The notes beneath the pieces are model-generated. The model was not told where the DNA came from and searched no databases. It was given only the letters and a program-made list of their open reading frames with translations. A stretch of DNA of 64,000 nucleotides from Thelephora terrestris (taxonomy: Eukaryota; Basidiomycota; Agaricomycetes; Thelephorales; Thelephoraceae): positions 2,356,001 to 2,420,000 of the forward strand of contig WIUZ02000003.1 in assembly GCA_015956445.1 (NCBI GenBank). The letters run 5' to 3'. Position 1 is the first letter of the stretch. Each line of letters begins with the position of its first letter. Positions 10,977 to 21,772 of the stretch are shown piece after piece. The position numbers and the translations under genes are program-made.

Positions 10977-13900
10977 ATGGTGATAGCTGTCTCGACTGGT
11001 ATTGGCCTCCTCTTGGTCAACAGCTTCGTCGACTTGTCGAATCTCTTACTTCCAATCCTATCTTCCATCTTCTCTACCACTACAACCGACACCAGCCATG
11101 CCGGCCACACCTTCGCGAAACGAGACGGACTCTCCGAAACCAACAAGGTCATCTTTGGGTGCCTCATACCGGTCCTCGTCCTTCTTTCCGGGCTCTTTGC
11201 TGGGCTTACGTTAGGATACATGAGTCTGGATGAGACTCAGTTGAACGTGCTCAGTATGAGCGGGACACCGTGAGTTGAGGTCTGACGACCACCCCAGTTC
11301 CACTTCTCTGACCCCGCATCGCAGTGAACAGAGGCGTTACGCAGAGAAAATCAAACCTATCCGGAAGAATGGCCACCTCCTCCTCGTCACCCTCCTGCTC
11401 TCGAATATGATAGTCAACGAGACATTGCCGGTGATTGCGGATCCCGTTCTCGGCGGTGGCGTTCAGGGCGTTGTGGTTAGCACGGTGCTCATCGTGCTGT
11501 AAGTCTCATGCGGACCGTTTTACTCCGCGGCTAACGACGGCTTCCTATGCTGCTGATGTAGGTTTGCCGAAGTTATTCCTCAATCTATTTGCACTCGATA
11601 CGGCCTTTGGGTCGGTGCGAAGATGGCACCCTTCGTACAGGTCCTACTTTGGACTATGGTAAGCCCAAGCTTGGGTCCAATTCGTGTTCGTTTGTGAACT
11701 CTCGTTGATCTTCGGATCCTTCGGCCGACAGGGGATCGTCGCGTGGCCGGTTGCCAAATTGCTCGAGATCGTGCTGGGGGCTCACCACGGAATCATCTAC
11801 AGACGCACAGGTAAGCGTACTAGGCATTGTCGAACTACGTGTGATTTATTGATATGTCTTGACCACCAGAGCTGAAAGAACTAATTGCGCTGCACTCTTC
11901 CGCGGGACAGCACGGCGGCGACCTCAACAACGATACGGTCACGATCATCGGCGCCACACTCGACCTCCAGGAGAAGGTGGTCCGTCAGGTAAACATCACT
12001 TTAGCGCGTCGATGCCGTTTGCATTCGTTGATCGCGATCCATTCAGGCGATGACGCCGATCAAGGACGTCTTCATGCTTTCGATCGACAGCAAACTAGAC
12101 TACGAAACGCTCCGCAAGATTTGTGCGACGGGCCACAGCAGGGTCCCCGTGTATGAAGAAGTTGAGGTTCCAACCTCTGGTGTGATCGAAGCTAGGAACA
12201 GAGCTGGATCTGCCATCTCCACCCCTCCGTGCCTGGATAAGAAGGGCGGCGACGGAAAGACCATGGTGGTCAAGAGGATCATCGGGATTCTGTTGGTGAA
12301 ACAGGTTCGCAGCTTCGTAACCTGATCGATTCGGCGGTTGTTCTGACTCGGTTCGCGTCCTCTAGTGTGTTCTCCTCGATCCAAGCGGTACGTCTACCCC
12401 CCAAAACATGATGTCATAGGCAACTAATGTTTTGCAACAGATGCGATCCCCCTCCGCCAGATCAAGCTCAACAAACTCCTTTTCGTTAGGAACAACGAAC
12501 CGCTCCTGGGAATCCTTGACAAGTTCCAAGAAGGTCGTTCGCATATCGCTATCGTCAGCCGATTCAGCGCGGAGAAGGCCAAGAGCGTCAAGAAGGCCGT
12601 CAAGCAAGGCCTCACTCAACGCATCCGTCAGTCGGTCGGGATATCGGATGATTCTAGCTCAAGCAGTTCGAGCAGCGAGGGTGGGGATAGCGAGGACGAA
12701 GCCGGATCAGGTGGAACCAAGAAGAGCCGCTTCACATCCCGGAACAACACGATACTGGATAGTCCGACAGACCGGGATGCCACTTTACGAGGAGACCCCG
12801 TCCCGGAGGACAAGGAGCACGGGGACCTCAGCGAGGGGATTTCCAAACGGCGGTTCAGGCTCCGGAGGAAGAAGGATGGGAAACATCGAAAAGTACGACG
12901 CGGGAGGGCGAAGGAGGGTGACATCGAGACCGGAGAGGTCCCTCAGGACGCAAGCAAGATTGGAGGATTCGGATTGTCCTCGAGGGAGCAGATCACACCC
13001 GCCGATGCTGTCTTGGCCGAGGAGAGCGCGAACGAGGTTAGTTCGCCTGATGCTTTTCCACTCCTTTTTTCATTCACGGCTGACATCCTGCCCATAGCTT
13101 CTGCAAATATTGGATCCTGCAATTATGCCTCTGGGGATCATCACGCTCGAAGACGTTCTCGAAGGCACGTGTACGACGAGGGTTTGTCTTTCAACGGTTG
13201 CTAACGTTCGTTGACAGAGCTCATCGGGGAAGAAATCTACGATGAATTTGACCCGCACCATGAAGGAGCCCAACTCAGCTCCTTCATCCCGCCGGACTCA
13301 GATGGCGCAGCCACGATCACCACGGTCAGCGCTAAAGACGCTGGTTACAGTCACACGGATAGCCTTGCACCTCCCATCAGCCACACTTCTATTGGATCTG
13401 GACTCGGACTTGGACACGGACCCGCAATCGTAAAACCTATTGCGCTCAAGGCCATGGAAGGGTTTGGGTTGCTGACAAGCAGGAGTCGGAGCGCACCGCC
13501 GATTCCGAGGGAGCAAGCCGGGAAAAGACCTTCATCCAAGTCTGGTGTCCCACCTACGACAGGGGACAGCAACGAGTATGAATCCGATGTGCCGGTTGTC
13601 ACTCATATAAACGAGAAGACCGACGGTCTTCATCTCGACCCGCCTACTCACCAGATCACTGGTGCAGAACCTCAACAACCTAAGACTCAACACGATACCT
13701 CAAAACTTGACTCGACTATAGCCCACGCCTCAACACATGGTTCACATATTGCAATCGTTACGCCCCCTCATATCTCATCTCCGTCGTCCCTTGAGGCATA
13801 CTTCTTGGAGAGGAAGCGAAGGGGAGCATCGGGGGGAGGGGCACCTCCAAGGATTGTTACTCCTTCTCCAGGTGGGAAAGGGAAGGGGTTCAAGAGTAGT

Positions 13901-14029
13901 CCGCTGAGCCCTGTGGAGAGGGATGTTATCACGGATGAAGTAAAGAGCAAGGGTAAAAGTAGTGCTACAAGAGTGGGTTATGAGAATGCCCTTCCTTCAG
14001 AGACGGTAATGGAGAGTAAATCAGACTAA
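10977..14029 (+). CDS. MAM3: CNNM/CorC-type membrane transporter-like protein (DUF21 + CBS pair)
   Basis: Ten exons in consistent phase: 10977-11269, 11325-11498, 11562-11658, 11732-11810, 11870-11988, 12047-12304, 12366-12387, 12441-13036, 13098-13164, 13218-14029; 838 residues. After an N-terminal hydrophobic segment, the DUF21 domain (about residues 60-210) begins FGCLIPVLVLLSGLFAGLTL and contains LLLVTLLLSNMIVNETLPV. The CBS pair begins near 255 (MTPIKDVFMLS, GHSRVPVYEE) and continues in HIAIVSR. The family signature ITLEDVLEELIGEEIYDEFD sits near 558-577. About 150 Ser/Lys/Asp-rich residues separate the two halves of the CBS module, as is usual in fungal members. Yeast Mam3 is a vacuolar membrane protein involved in metal homeostasis; vacuolar or Golgi location here is by family. 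Intron 9 (13165-13217) has a GC donor, and no GT alternative keeps the reading frame. The long C-terminal tail is disordered. Confidence 0.92.
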
Positions 14030-14754
14030 CTATTACAAGGAACGCCATGATACCTGTTTTTATCTTCTTCAGACTGAAAGTGGTGATACTTAGTAGTTTG
14101 TATAACATTGGCACTTCTTCCGAGATATAGAGGACGCGACAATTCGAGGCCCGATAGAAGTCACGCCCTCGAGTCTTTCAATCTAAAAAGACTTGGCTCT
14201 CGACTCTGGACTTTCACGGATCCAACTTGGCAACGGCCTCGCCTTTCGAACTGAAGAAATCCTTGAGCATATCGGACAAGTCAACGGACCAACCGCGGTC
14301 AAATTCGCTTGTTGCTGCAAGGCATCTCTAGAACCCACCCTCCATGCTTCAGAGACTGTCAAAGGGGGGGTTAAATTAAGGCGCCTCTTGTGAACTGTCG
14401 CGACGCGACGAGGTAGATAAAGACGGGGGACAAGGTATATCCCGAATGGGGTAAAGGGCTTCCTCTTGAGGGCATGTGCTGGAAGCAAGATATATTGAAC
14501 GCGAAACAGGACCTGCGCAACATATGGCGAGGGATAGAAAGACACCATGAGAATAATTCATCGGAGCAGAGGTTGCACAGCGGTAGTAGGGTGCAAACGT
14601 TGCAAAAGCCGAGGCTCCTGTGAGACTTGACCTCAACGCTTGTATCCGCGTGCTCTGGAGAAGCTGTTATAGTCTGAAGTACATTGATACCGTCGGTAGC
14701 GTATATTCCTGGAAAACGCGGTCAAAACAACCACAGTACCCGCGGAACCCCAGC
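14030..14754. other. No gene seen; 3' flank of MAM3-like gene
   Basis: Contains the expected 3' untranslated region and unsupported short frames on both strands. Confidence 0.45.
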
Positions 14755-15471
14755 CTACCGAAGTGAATTTGAGGCAGTCGCGTTACGTTGTAGGGGTAGG
14801 CAAAGCATCGTAACTCCTGCGTAAGCCACGAGGTCGGGGTGAGGTTCGGTCAGCCAGTTCCAGGATCCGTTGATTGTAACCTTGGGGACAGGCAACGAAA
14901 CGACTTCCCGAGGCAACAAAGGACGTGGGAGAATGGAGGGGAAGCCAAGAAAGACACCCCTCGAATGGATACCCTCTAAAAGGCTCTTCCGCGGTGATAG
15001 ACTCCGACCCAGCCGACTCCGAGTCCTGGCTTGGTGACACGCCATTAACTTGAGATGAAGAACTCGTCCGTTCCGTCGATTACCCGTTGCCGGAAGTCTG
15101 CTCTAAATCGACATGCGGCCGGAATGGCAATGGCAAGTCTGGAGTTGCTCTTGCGGCAGGATCAATTGGTCCTTGAGAAAACGGAGCTGGCGGTCGGCCG
15201 GTGGTCGTGTGCGCCTTGATGTAATCTGCGATCCGTAATTCCTGCACCGGACGCAAGACATTTAGGAGGTGATGGGGGAGGATAAAGGGAAGGTGGAGAT
15301 AACGGAGAAGTTGACGAGGAAGGTTGTTAGTTTGTGAGTTCCGCGTGAGGGTGAATTGAGGCCATATAAAGTGGAAGCACTAACTTCAAAGCTCTGATCG
15401 CGATGAGCGGGTGGACATAAACATGACGCGTTTTACTCTCGGGTCGCTCATCGCCGCTCAGCCGTAAGTTC
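14755..15471 (-). pseudogene. Broken minus-strand coding remnant, family unknown
   Basis: Three coherent stretches appear in order on the minus strand. From about 15470 the frame gives GDERPESKTRHVYVHPLIAI. From about 15305 it gives LRYLHLPFILPHHLLNVLRP, then ELRIADYIKAHTTTGRPPAP. From about 15060 to 14930 it gives DSESAGSESITAEEPFRGYP. The second and third share a frame but a TAA at about 15075 separates them. A 54-nt GT..AG intron could remove it (GTAATC donor). I find no acceptable acceptor to link the first stretch, and no start codon upstream. Either a degenerate gene or one with exons I could not resolve. Confidence 0.35.
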
Positions 15472-16862
15472 CTAGGTAATCATGCCTACCATGCGCACGC
15501 AGTAGTTAGTGCTTATAAGATGGAAAGCGTCGTTCCGATGATTTCACCCACGTGTGGGCATCCGAACGATCAATGAGTGGATGGCCTAAACACTCGATTC
15601 GAGCGGGCGGGCCCTTTCGCGAAACGCGGGAGGCGGCCCGGTAAAATCACAGAATCACCATTGATATCTCCCATACGACTTGTCGAATTTTCCCCCAAGT
15701 TCCTTCATAAAATCCGAGCCTGATAGCCCTCGGCGTCTAGGCTCGTAGTGCCCCGTGGTCCCACTCAGACCCAGTGCCGATGCTTCCCTAGAAGAAGAAT
15801 ATGATAGGGATCCCGCACGCCTCAAGACCTGAAAACATTATGGCCAACGACAGCTTAAGCACAGTCAGCTCCGAACCTGCTTGTGTAATTTTTTTCTTTG
15901 TTGTGCCCAAGCTTATGCAGCGAAACCAACGTGGATTTCTGAGTTGTCCTACAAAGGGCTTGCAACAGAGGTGGCACCAAAAAACCTCTAGAACTCAAAC
16001 GACCTGGTGTGGATGGCTTTGCGAGTTCACAGGCGACCACGGCAAGGAAGATCATGACTCCAGTGCGTGATTCTCCGCAGAGTGATGTCCGTTGGTCGTG
16101 TGCAGCCAATCCGGGGGTCAGCGCTAGAGTTATTCATATCACCTGAGGATCTTTTCCACTGGAGCGCTCAGATCGTTTGATTGGTGTGAAAAAAGTGAAG
16201 CAGGGCGGGTAATTCGGTGGAGGAGCAGTCAAGTCAAGGGTGACCGGTGAAATTTCGACGGTGGGAATTTCGTGATCGTGCTCGACCCAGCTGCCGCCTA
16301 CCGTGACGACCTTCGCACTGGTGTCGCCAGACCAGACCTCTCCTCAAGGCCGTATAAGCCGATGTCGATGTCTTTTTGTCATTACTATACCGAAGCGCCC
16401 ACATTCCCCGTGAACAGGGGCTATCAAACACGCTACAACTAAAACCACCAAAGGGCCCTTTTATCAGCACAGCTCTACTCTGACACTTCAGCAGATCCCC
16501 ACGAATGGTCACCATCAAATCACGCCAGACAGATTGTGGGAGACTCTGGAGGTGTGAGACACCCGCACTACGCACCAAGAGATCTGCTATTGTCATCCAA
16601 AGCTCCCCCTGCATTGGGTGAAGTTGTCATATAGGCTGCAGTCCAAATTTGAATGCATTTTCTTGCAGCGCCTCAGCCACGTTACGTGTTGATCTCAGCA
16701 CTGGGATCAGCATGAGTATTCGTAAATTCACTGATGGCACGTCCTGGAGTTACAGGGGCCGGGGTTCTTTAGTTTGACAGTTGCAGCTCGAATGAATCTC
16801 TATAAAGCTCTCGAGACTTGTCACTCTCGATTCGTTTCTACCCTCCGGACTGTACGCGAACC
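15472..16862. other. No intact gene; fragment at 16240-16330 shared with 19558-19625
   Basis: On the minus strand, 16330-16240 encodes VEHDHEIPTVEISPVTLDL. A related plus-strand stretch at 19558 encodes VERDRKIPTVKFDLAVPP, and the two also match as nucleotides. Frames nearby (15855-16109 and 16234-16614, minus) have no further support. 16802-16808 (TATAAAG) is a plausible TATA box for the gene at 16863. Confidence 0.4.
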
Positions 16863-18805
16863 ATGGTTTCCCAGTTGTTGGCTAGTTTCAGAGGTGTGGA
16901 ACACTCCTTCTTCATTTATACGACCTGATTCTGAATTCCTCGTGAAGTGGACATTCTGATCCTGTTCCTCCTCGTAACATGCCCAACGTTTGCACACGCT
17001 GTGAACATGGACGCGTGCGGTGACAGACTGAGAGAAGCACAAGCTGCAGCTTGGAACGCAACAAATCCCTCTGTCCCCCCGCCTCCACTCAAGCTTACAT
17101 ATCAACAATGTTTGGTCGAGTGTGGCGGGGGATTTGGAAACATCAGCTGGAGCGTGTTCTCGCAGAGCCTCATAACGTGGTTCATTCCTTGGGTTGCGCT
17201 GAGCTTCCAGATTCCGTTTGGCGCAGAAGGTGAGTTACCCGCTTCACTAAATGCCACAGACCTTCGAAGTCCTGAACGGGCCCACCTGGCTTAGATCCAT
17301 TAGACGACGTTTTTGCCTTCTTCCTTACGGTCGGATCACCTGCACTGGCTGCATACTCGCTTCAAATCACCCAGCTGAATGCGCGCTGGCTTTCTCAGAT
17401 ATTCTCCGACATCAACTATCTACACTCAGCGGGGATACCCACAGCGATATCAGCATTGCAACATATTCCCATCCGACTTTCACATAACCCCGCCCTGCTC
17501 CCATCTCTCATCGCCCTTCCCCAAAACAGGGAGTACTGGCGAATCCTCTTAAGGTCTGCAAAGAAGATCAGACGATGGTCCATCCCTATCGTCGTCAACT
17601 TTGTCTGGGTCGTACTGTCCGCACTTTTGACCATCATCGACACGTTTTCTACGCCCGTTCCGGGGGAGATCGGATACGGAATAGTCACCACCCTCGCCTA
17701 CCTTCTCCCCATCACCATTGGTTGGTTGCACGTTGGGTCAGAACCCGAGACCAACCATCTAAGGGATTCGCTGGAGGACGCGAGTTGCGTGGCGCTGGTT
17801 GCGGCGGACAAAGGGGATGAGCCGGTGTCAGCCGAACGCCTCATCGGACCGAAACGGGCGATCGAGATTGTGAAGGGGGTTGACGTGGATCTCGCGAGCA
17901 AAGATGAGTTGAAGACGAACCCGATATACAATTATGCTCGAGTCCTCGTTTGGTCGCAGATCGCGGAAACGATCTACAGGTTGACGAGGAACGCGTCTGT
18001 CAAAGCGGAAATGGGACTCTACGTTGACCCCTATCCTCCTACGGTAAACGGAATGGGAGCGAACGTGGCAACCGAGGGTCAAAACTGGGCGGCGCACGAA
18101 GTCATCTGTTACTGTGGAGTCGAATACATCCCGTCTGAAATGTCCCCCCGAGTACCACATACCAACGTCCTACCATCATCCCCCGGGTCCTCCAAATCAC
18201 AGAACATGTCAGCCGTTCTGCCGCTACCCTTGTACGACAACCACACGGAAAATCAGGAACCTCCCCTATGGGCGGCAGGTGTGCGGTGGCGCATGGTCCT
18301 TGCAGCAAGCCTGGCTCTTGGGCTCCAATGGGGAACCACAGGCGCCGGGCTGTTAATTTTCTACCAGATGCACCCCGTCGGGCTGGGTTGCCGGACAACT
18401 GCGTTGATGATATATGGCATCCTCGGCACCCTATCGTTCTTCCTCATGCTGGCGTCAAGCGTACTCGCGCATCTCTCTCGACCACGTTCCGGATTGCAGC
18501 ACCGTTATTCCAGGTTACAGGAGGTCGGAGCGATTCTAAGCAGATGGTTGGGCAAGACGTTGGGGATGATAGCTGGTCTCGGGATCCTGCTCATATCCCT
18601 TGTCCAACCTCTCGGGATTTTTGACAACTGCTGGTGCTCGACCATGACGTTTGACAGGCCAGCGCAGGCTGTGGCGTTTATGACGGGAAACTTCGTCTCG
18701 CAGTGGGGAGTTTTCAGGTATTGGGTCGGTGGGCTGACTATGGCATTTGCTATTGCTTCCTTGTTTGGGCTCTCTATCTACCTCGGCGCACCTCGTAGGG
18801 GGTGA
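16863..18805 (+). CDS. Polytopic membrane protein, hypothetical (fungal)
   Basis: Exons 16863-16893, 16948-17229 and 17304-18805 join in phase to 604 residues. The ATG at 16863 has a good context (GAACCATGG) and lies about 60 nt below TATAAAG. Residues 11-30 (VDILILFLLVTCPTFAHAVN) form a signal peptide or first membrane anchor with an Ala-x-Ala-type cleavage region. A cysteine-containing lumenal/extracellular loop (LTYQQCLVECGGGFGNISW) follows. Then come several hydrophobic segments (WFIPWVALSF, VVNFVWVVLSALLTIIDTF, LAYLLPITIGW). Three or four more lie near the C-terminus (LGLQWGTTGAGLLIFYQM, IYGILGTLSFFLMLASSVLA, MIAGLGILLISLV). Proteins of this shape are frequent uncharacterised fungal membrane proteins. 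I know no activity for them. Confidence 0.75.
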
Positions 18806-19921
18806 GAGGTTTTTGTTCTGTAATGTATGCATACAGCTCCCCCTTTTTTCCTACTTAGTGTGTTTATTATATTCGTCGTATTAGGACAATGGTGTAACGT
18901 ATAGAGATCTCCATCGCCGAAGGCGGTGGTATCGTGTAAGACCTGACCAGAACCACATAAGCGAACAATGACCTTTGGAGGTTTACTGAAATGGGCAATA
19001 TATTAATGACTGCCAGCGCGTCCAACTGATAGCGAACGTCGAAAGCGGATAAAGGCAGCCACGATATGTAAATGCCGGGAATGTATATATATATAGAATG
19101 GCTCGAATCCCAAGGCGGTGCGAACGTCTCGCGGTCAGAATTTCACGAATATCCCACGAGCTAACAAGTTGACCGGCGTGGCCATCGGTTGCGACCCACT
19201 CACCTCTACGATTCGAGACTGTATGCTGGGTCAGGGAGTCCCAGAATCGGTCCGTCATGCGTCGGAGTGCTAGTACAATGGCAAGGTATGGATCCTAGCG
19301 AATGTATTAATTGCGGAAGTATGCGCACTCCGGCATCCCGTGGGGGGCTGGAATCCAGCAGAGGCCGTGATAGACCAGGAGCTGGTATTCAGAGGCTTTG
19401 AAGTTTCTCATCGCGATCATCCATACAAACATACTCGGTCACGTCGCCAGAAGACAGGGAGACACGTTGTGCGTTTGCGCGTTTGCTGACTACCGGTAGG
19501 AGGTTCCTACGGGGAGCATGAGCGCCAGCGTGCGAACGTCAGGATTGCATTGGCGAGATGAAGGTTACAGTCGAGCGTGATCGCAAAATTCCCACCGTCA
19601 AATTCGACTTGGCCGTTCCTCCGACGGGCATTTTTTCTTTAACCTACAAGGGAAGATCCCTCCACCATGCTATTGGGTGTGAAAAGCTCGCTATCTCGAA
19701 CTCTTCCGGTTGTTTCCTTCTGTTCCGTAGCTCAGAGCAAATAGCAGGCCGGGCGCTTGGATGACACTGGAGTACGGGTTGATATGGGCGTTTGAGATTT
19801 GGATTTGAGAAGCTCGGTGAATACAGATATCAGAAGTCTACACGAGTTTAACGGGAGGCATGGTAACAGTGACGGGGAATCCAGCGCGCAAGCAGTCGTA
19901 AAACGAACCAACCCCCTCCAT
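18806..19921. other. No gene seen; decayed sequence
   Basis: Separates two convergent genes. Contains the short repeat at 19558-19625 shared with 16240-16330 on the other strand. A plus-strand stretch near 19300-19480 reads as a weak coding relic (WILANVLIAEVCALRHPVGG) preceded by a stop codon. Neither has a start or splice sites. Confidence 0.4.
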
Positions 19922-21373
19922 TTACAACAAGGTTTCGCCTGCCAATGCATCTTCAGAAGTTTGCAAGAAGTGGAATTCGGAAATCACGGACCTAAGGCAG
20001 CACGAACGAGCGAACACCCAACAGCGACGGTCTGACGAACACTCTCGGCGTCAGCAAGGCGAGGGTTGACCTCCTATTGGTTACACGGCAGCGTCAGCGG
20101 CTACTTCATGAGGTTAGATATCTCCGCTCTACGGACCATGAGATCGAAAGCGACGAGCAACCCCGTTTCATGAATTGCTTCACAGATGTAATGTCCCTCT
20201 CGGAATGTCAATCCGCCACGGACCTAGTGAGGTTTTGTAAGCTCTACACATCACCCTTCTAGCTCTGGCCATACCGGAGTTCCAGTGGAAGGAGCGACAC
20301 TTGGGTCCAACGCATCGACATCAAAAGACAGATGAATCGGAAGGTCTCTGTTCGGATTGACAGCATCCAGAGCCAACTCGACGACCTTCCCAATGCCGTG
20401 TCTATCAACCTCATGCATGCTGAAGGCTTTGATGCCATTCTCCTTGAGGATGCGCTTCTCCGCGGAGTCGACGTCCCGTAGACCGATGTACACGAGGCGG
20501 TTAGCCCGTAACACGGGCTTTATCCAGGCGAACTCGGGAACATTCCCTGCGATGCCAAGAAGGAAGGCCAACGGCATGCCATGAATGTTTCCTGCGGGAT
20601 TAGGTGATCTCTCAGCGGGAACGACTTGGCGCTTTGTAGGCAAGACGGACCTGAGTCGCTCGTTTTTGGAGTGTTTATGTCAGCGTGGGCATCAATCCAG
20701 ATAACACACGCGTTGGGGTAAACCCTAAGGATGCGTATTCAGGCGGAGAGTAAGTGCAAGCCGAATGAGAGCGTACTCACTCAAGGGTTCCTCCGACCGT
20801 GCCCATTGCCTGGGTGACGTCAGCGGGCTGATGTGAAGACCAGGTGCGTATATACGTGCCAATGAATGGTCACCGCCGAGAACGACCGGAAGCTGGCCTC
20901 TTCTGGCGTGGCCAGAGACGACGCCAGCCACAGACTCGCAGACCCGGGATACTGACCGGGGGTTCTTCATGTTGCCGATTGGTGGGTCGCTCTCCTCGAT
21001 GATCTCTTCAAACTGGTGGTGACCGTCGAATTGAACTTGCCATCCTAGGTCCTTAAGTTGTTGCTCAAGACCGGCCTTCACCAAGTGAATAGGACCGTGG
21101 TCGACTCCGATTTTAGCCTAGGAACGGTGGTGGTGTTGGTCTCAAAGAGCAACAGGTGCACAAAGGAAACGTACTTGTCCGCCACTAGATAGAGCAGAGA
21201 ATTTAAGTTAGCCCGTTGTAGGCAAACCGAAGATCCGTGATGACAAGTACCTGAATGGGCACCCTACGATCTACACGACGTGCGGGTCAGCGCATCAGCT
21301 GTCGTGTAATAAAGTTTATCAGGCTTACTGCTGCCGACTTTGGGTCGGGCAAAAACTTGTGGAGAGTGGACAT
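19922..21373 (-). CDS. CAR1: Arginase
   Basis: Hydrolyses L-arginine to ornithine and urea using a binuclear manganese centre. Ten exons in transcript order: 21373-21329, 21270-21251, 21184-21175, 21117-20860, 20809-20781, 20724-20651, 20591-20275, 20223-20137, 20073-19992, 19938-19922; 312 residues, the usual length. Metal ligands are all present: VVLGGDHSL (about 103-111), WIDAHADINTP (about 130-140) and HLSFDVDALDPS (about 236-247). Also seen are the N-terminal IVGCPFSGGQ.KIGVDHGP motif, SGNIHGMPL, and the canonical end ALGETLL. Exon 3 is only 10 nt. Intron 4 has a GC donor (GCACGT). Introns 6, 8 and 9 use an unusual GTCCGT donor. Every join keeps phase and family sequence, so the gene looks functional. 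It is divergent from the DRN1-like gene. Confidence 0.95.
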
Positions 21374-21772
21374 TTGGTTTGGACAATTGCAGAGGGTAGA
21401 TCTAGAGCAAGAGAGAAAAGATAGAGGACGGGCGTTTCGAAGGGTTCCTCTTTATCACATTCCGTTGGGAGGGACCTCGGAGGGACCGGTCTGAGACCCG
21501 ACCAAGCAACAAACGGGTCCGATTCACGGCTAGCGGAAGCCCGGATCATCGAAAAGATAACACTGAAAATTCCATTATTCGATAAGTTTTTTTGTTTGTA
21601 TGCATTTGTAGTCCAATTACAAATCTCATTACAAACCCATTGTTATCGGACCTTGCCACCTCCCTCCCTCAGCCACACTCGACCAGAACAGTGGATCCGC
21701 GGAGACCGCAAAGGCCGCAGCGAGCATTCACGCCCACCCTACCACCAAAGCCTTCGAGCTTCAGCTTCATCC
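21374..21772. promoter_or_regulatory. Shared intergenic region between arginase and DRN1-like gene
   Basis: The two start codons face away from each other across 399 nt, so this stretch must hold both promoters. The part next to 21773 is rich in C/T runs. No TATA box stands out. A shared regulatory element is possible but not visible. Confidence 0.5.
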
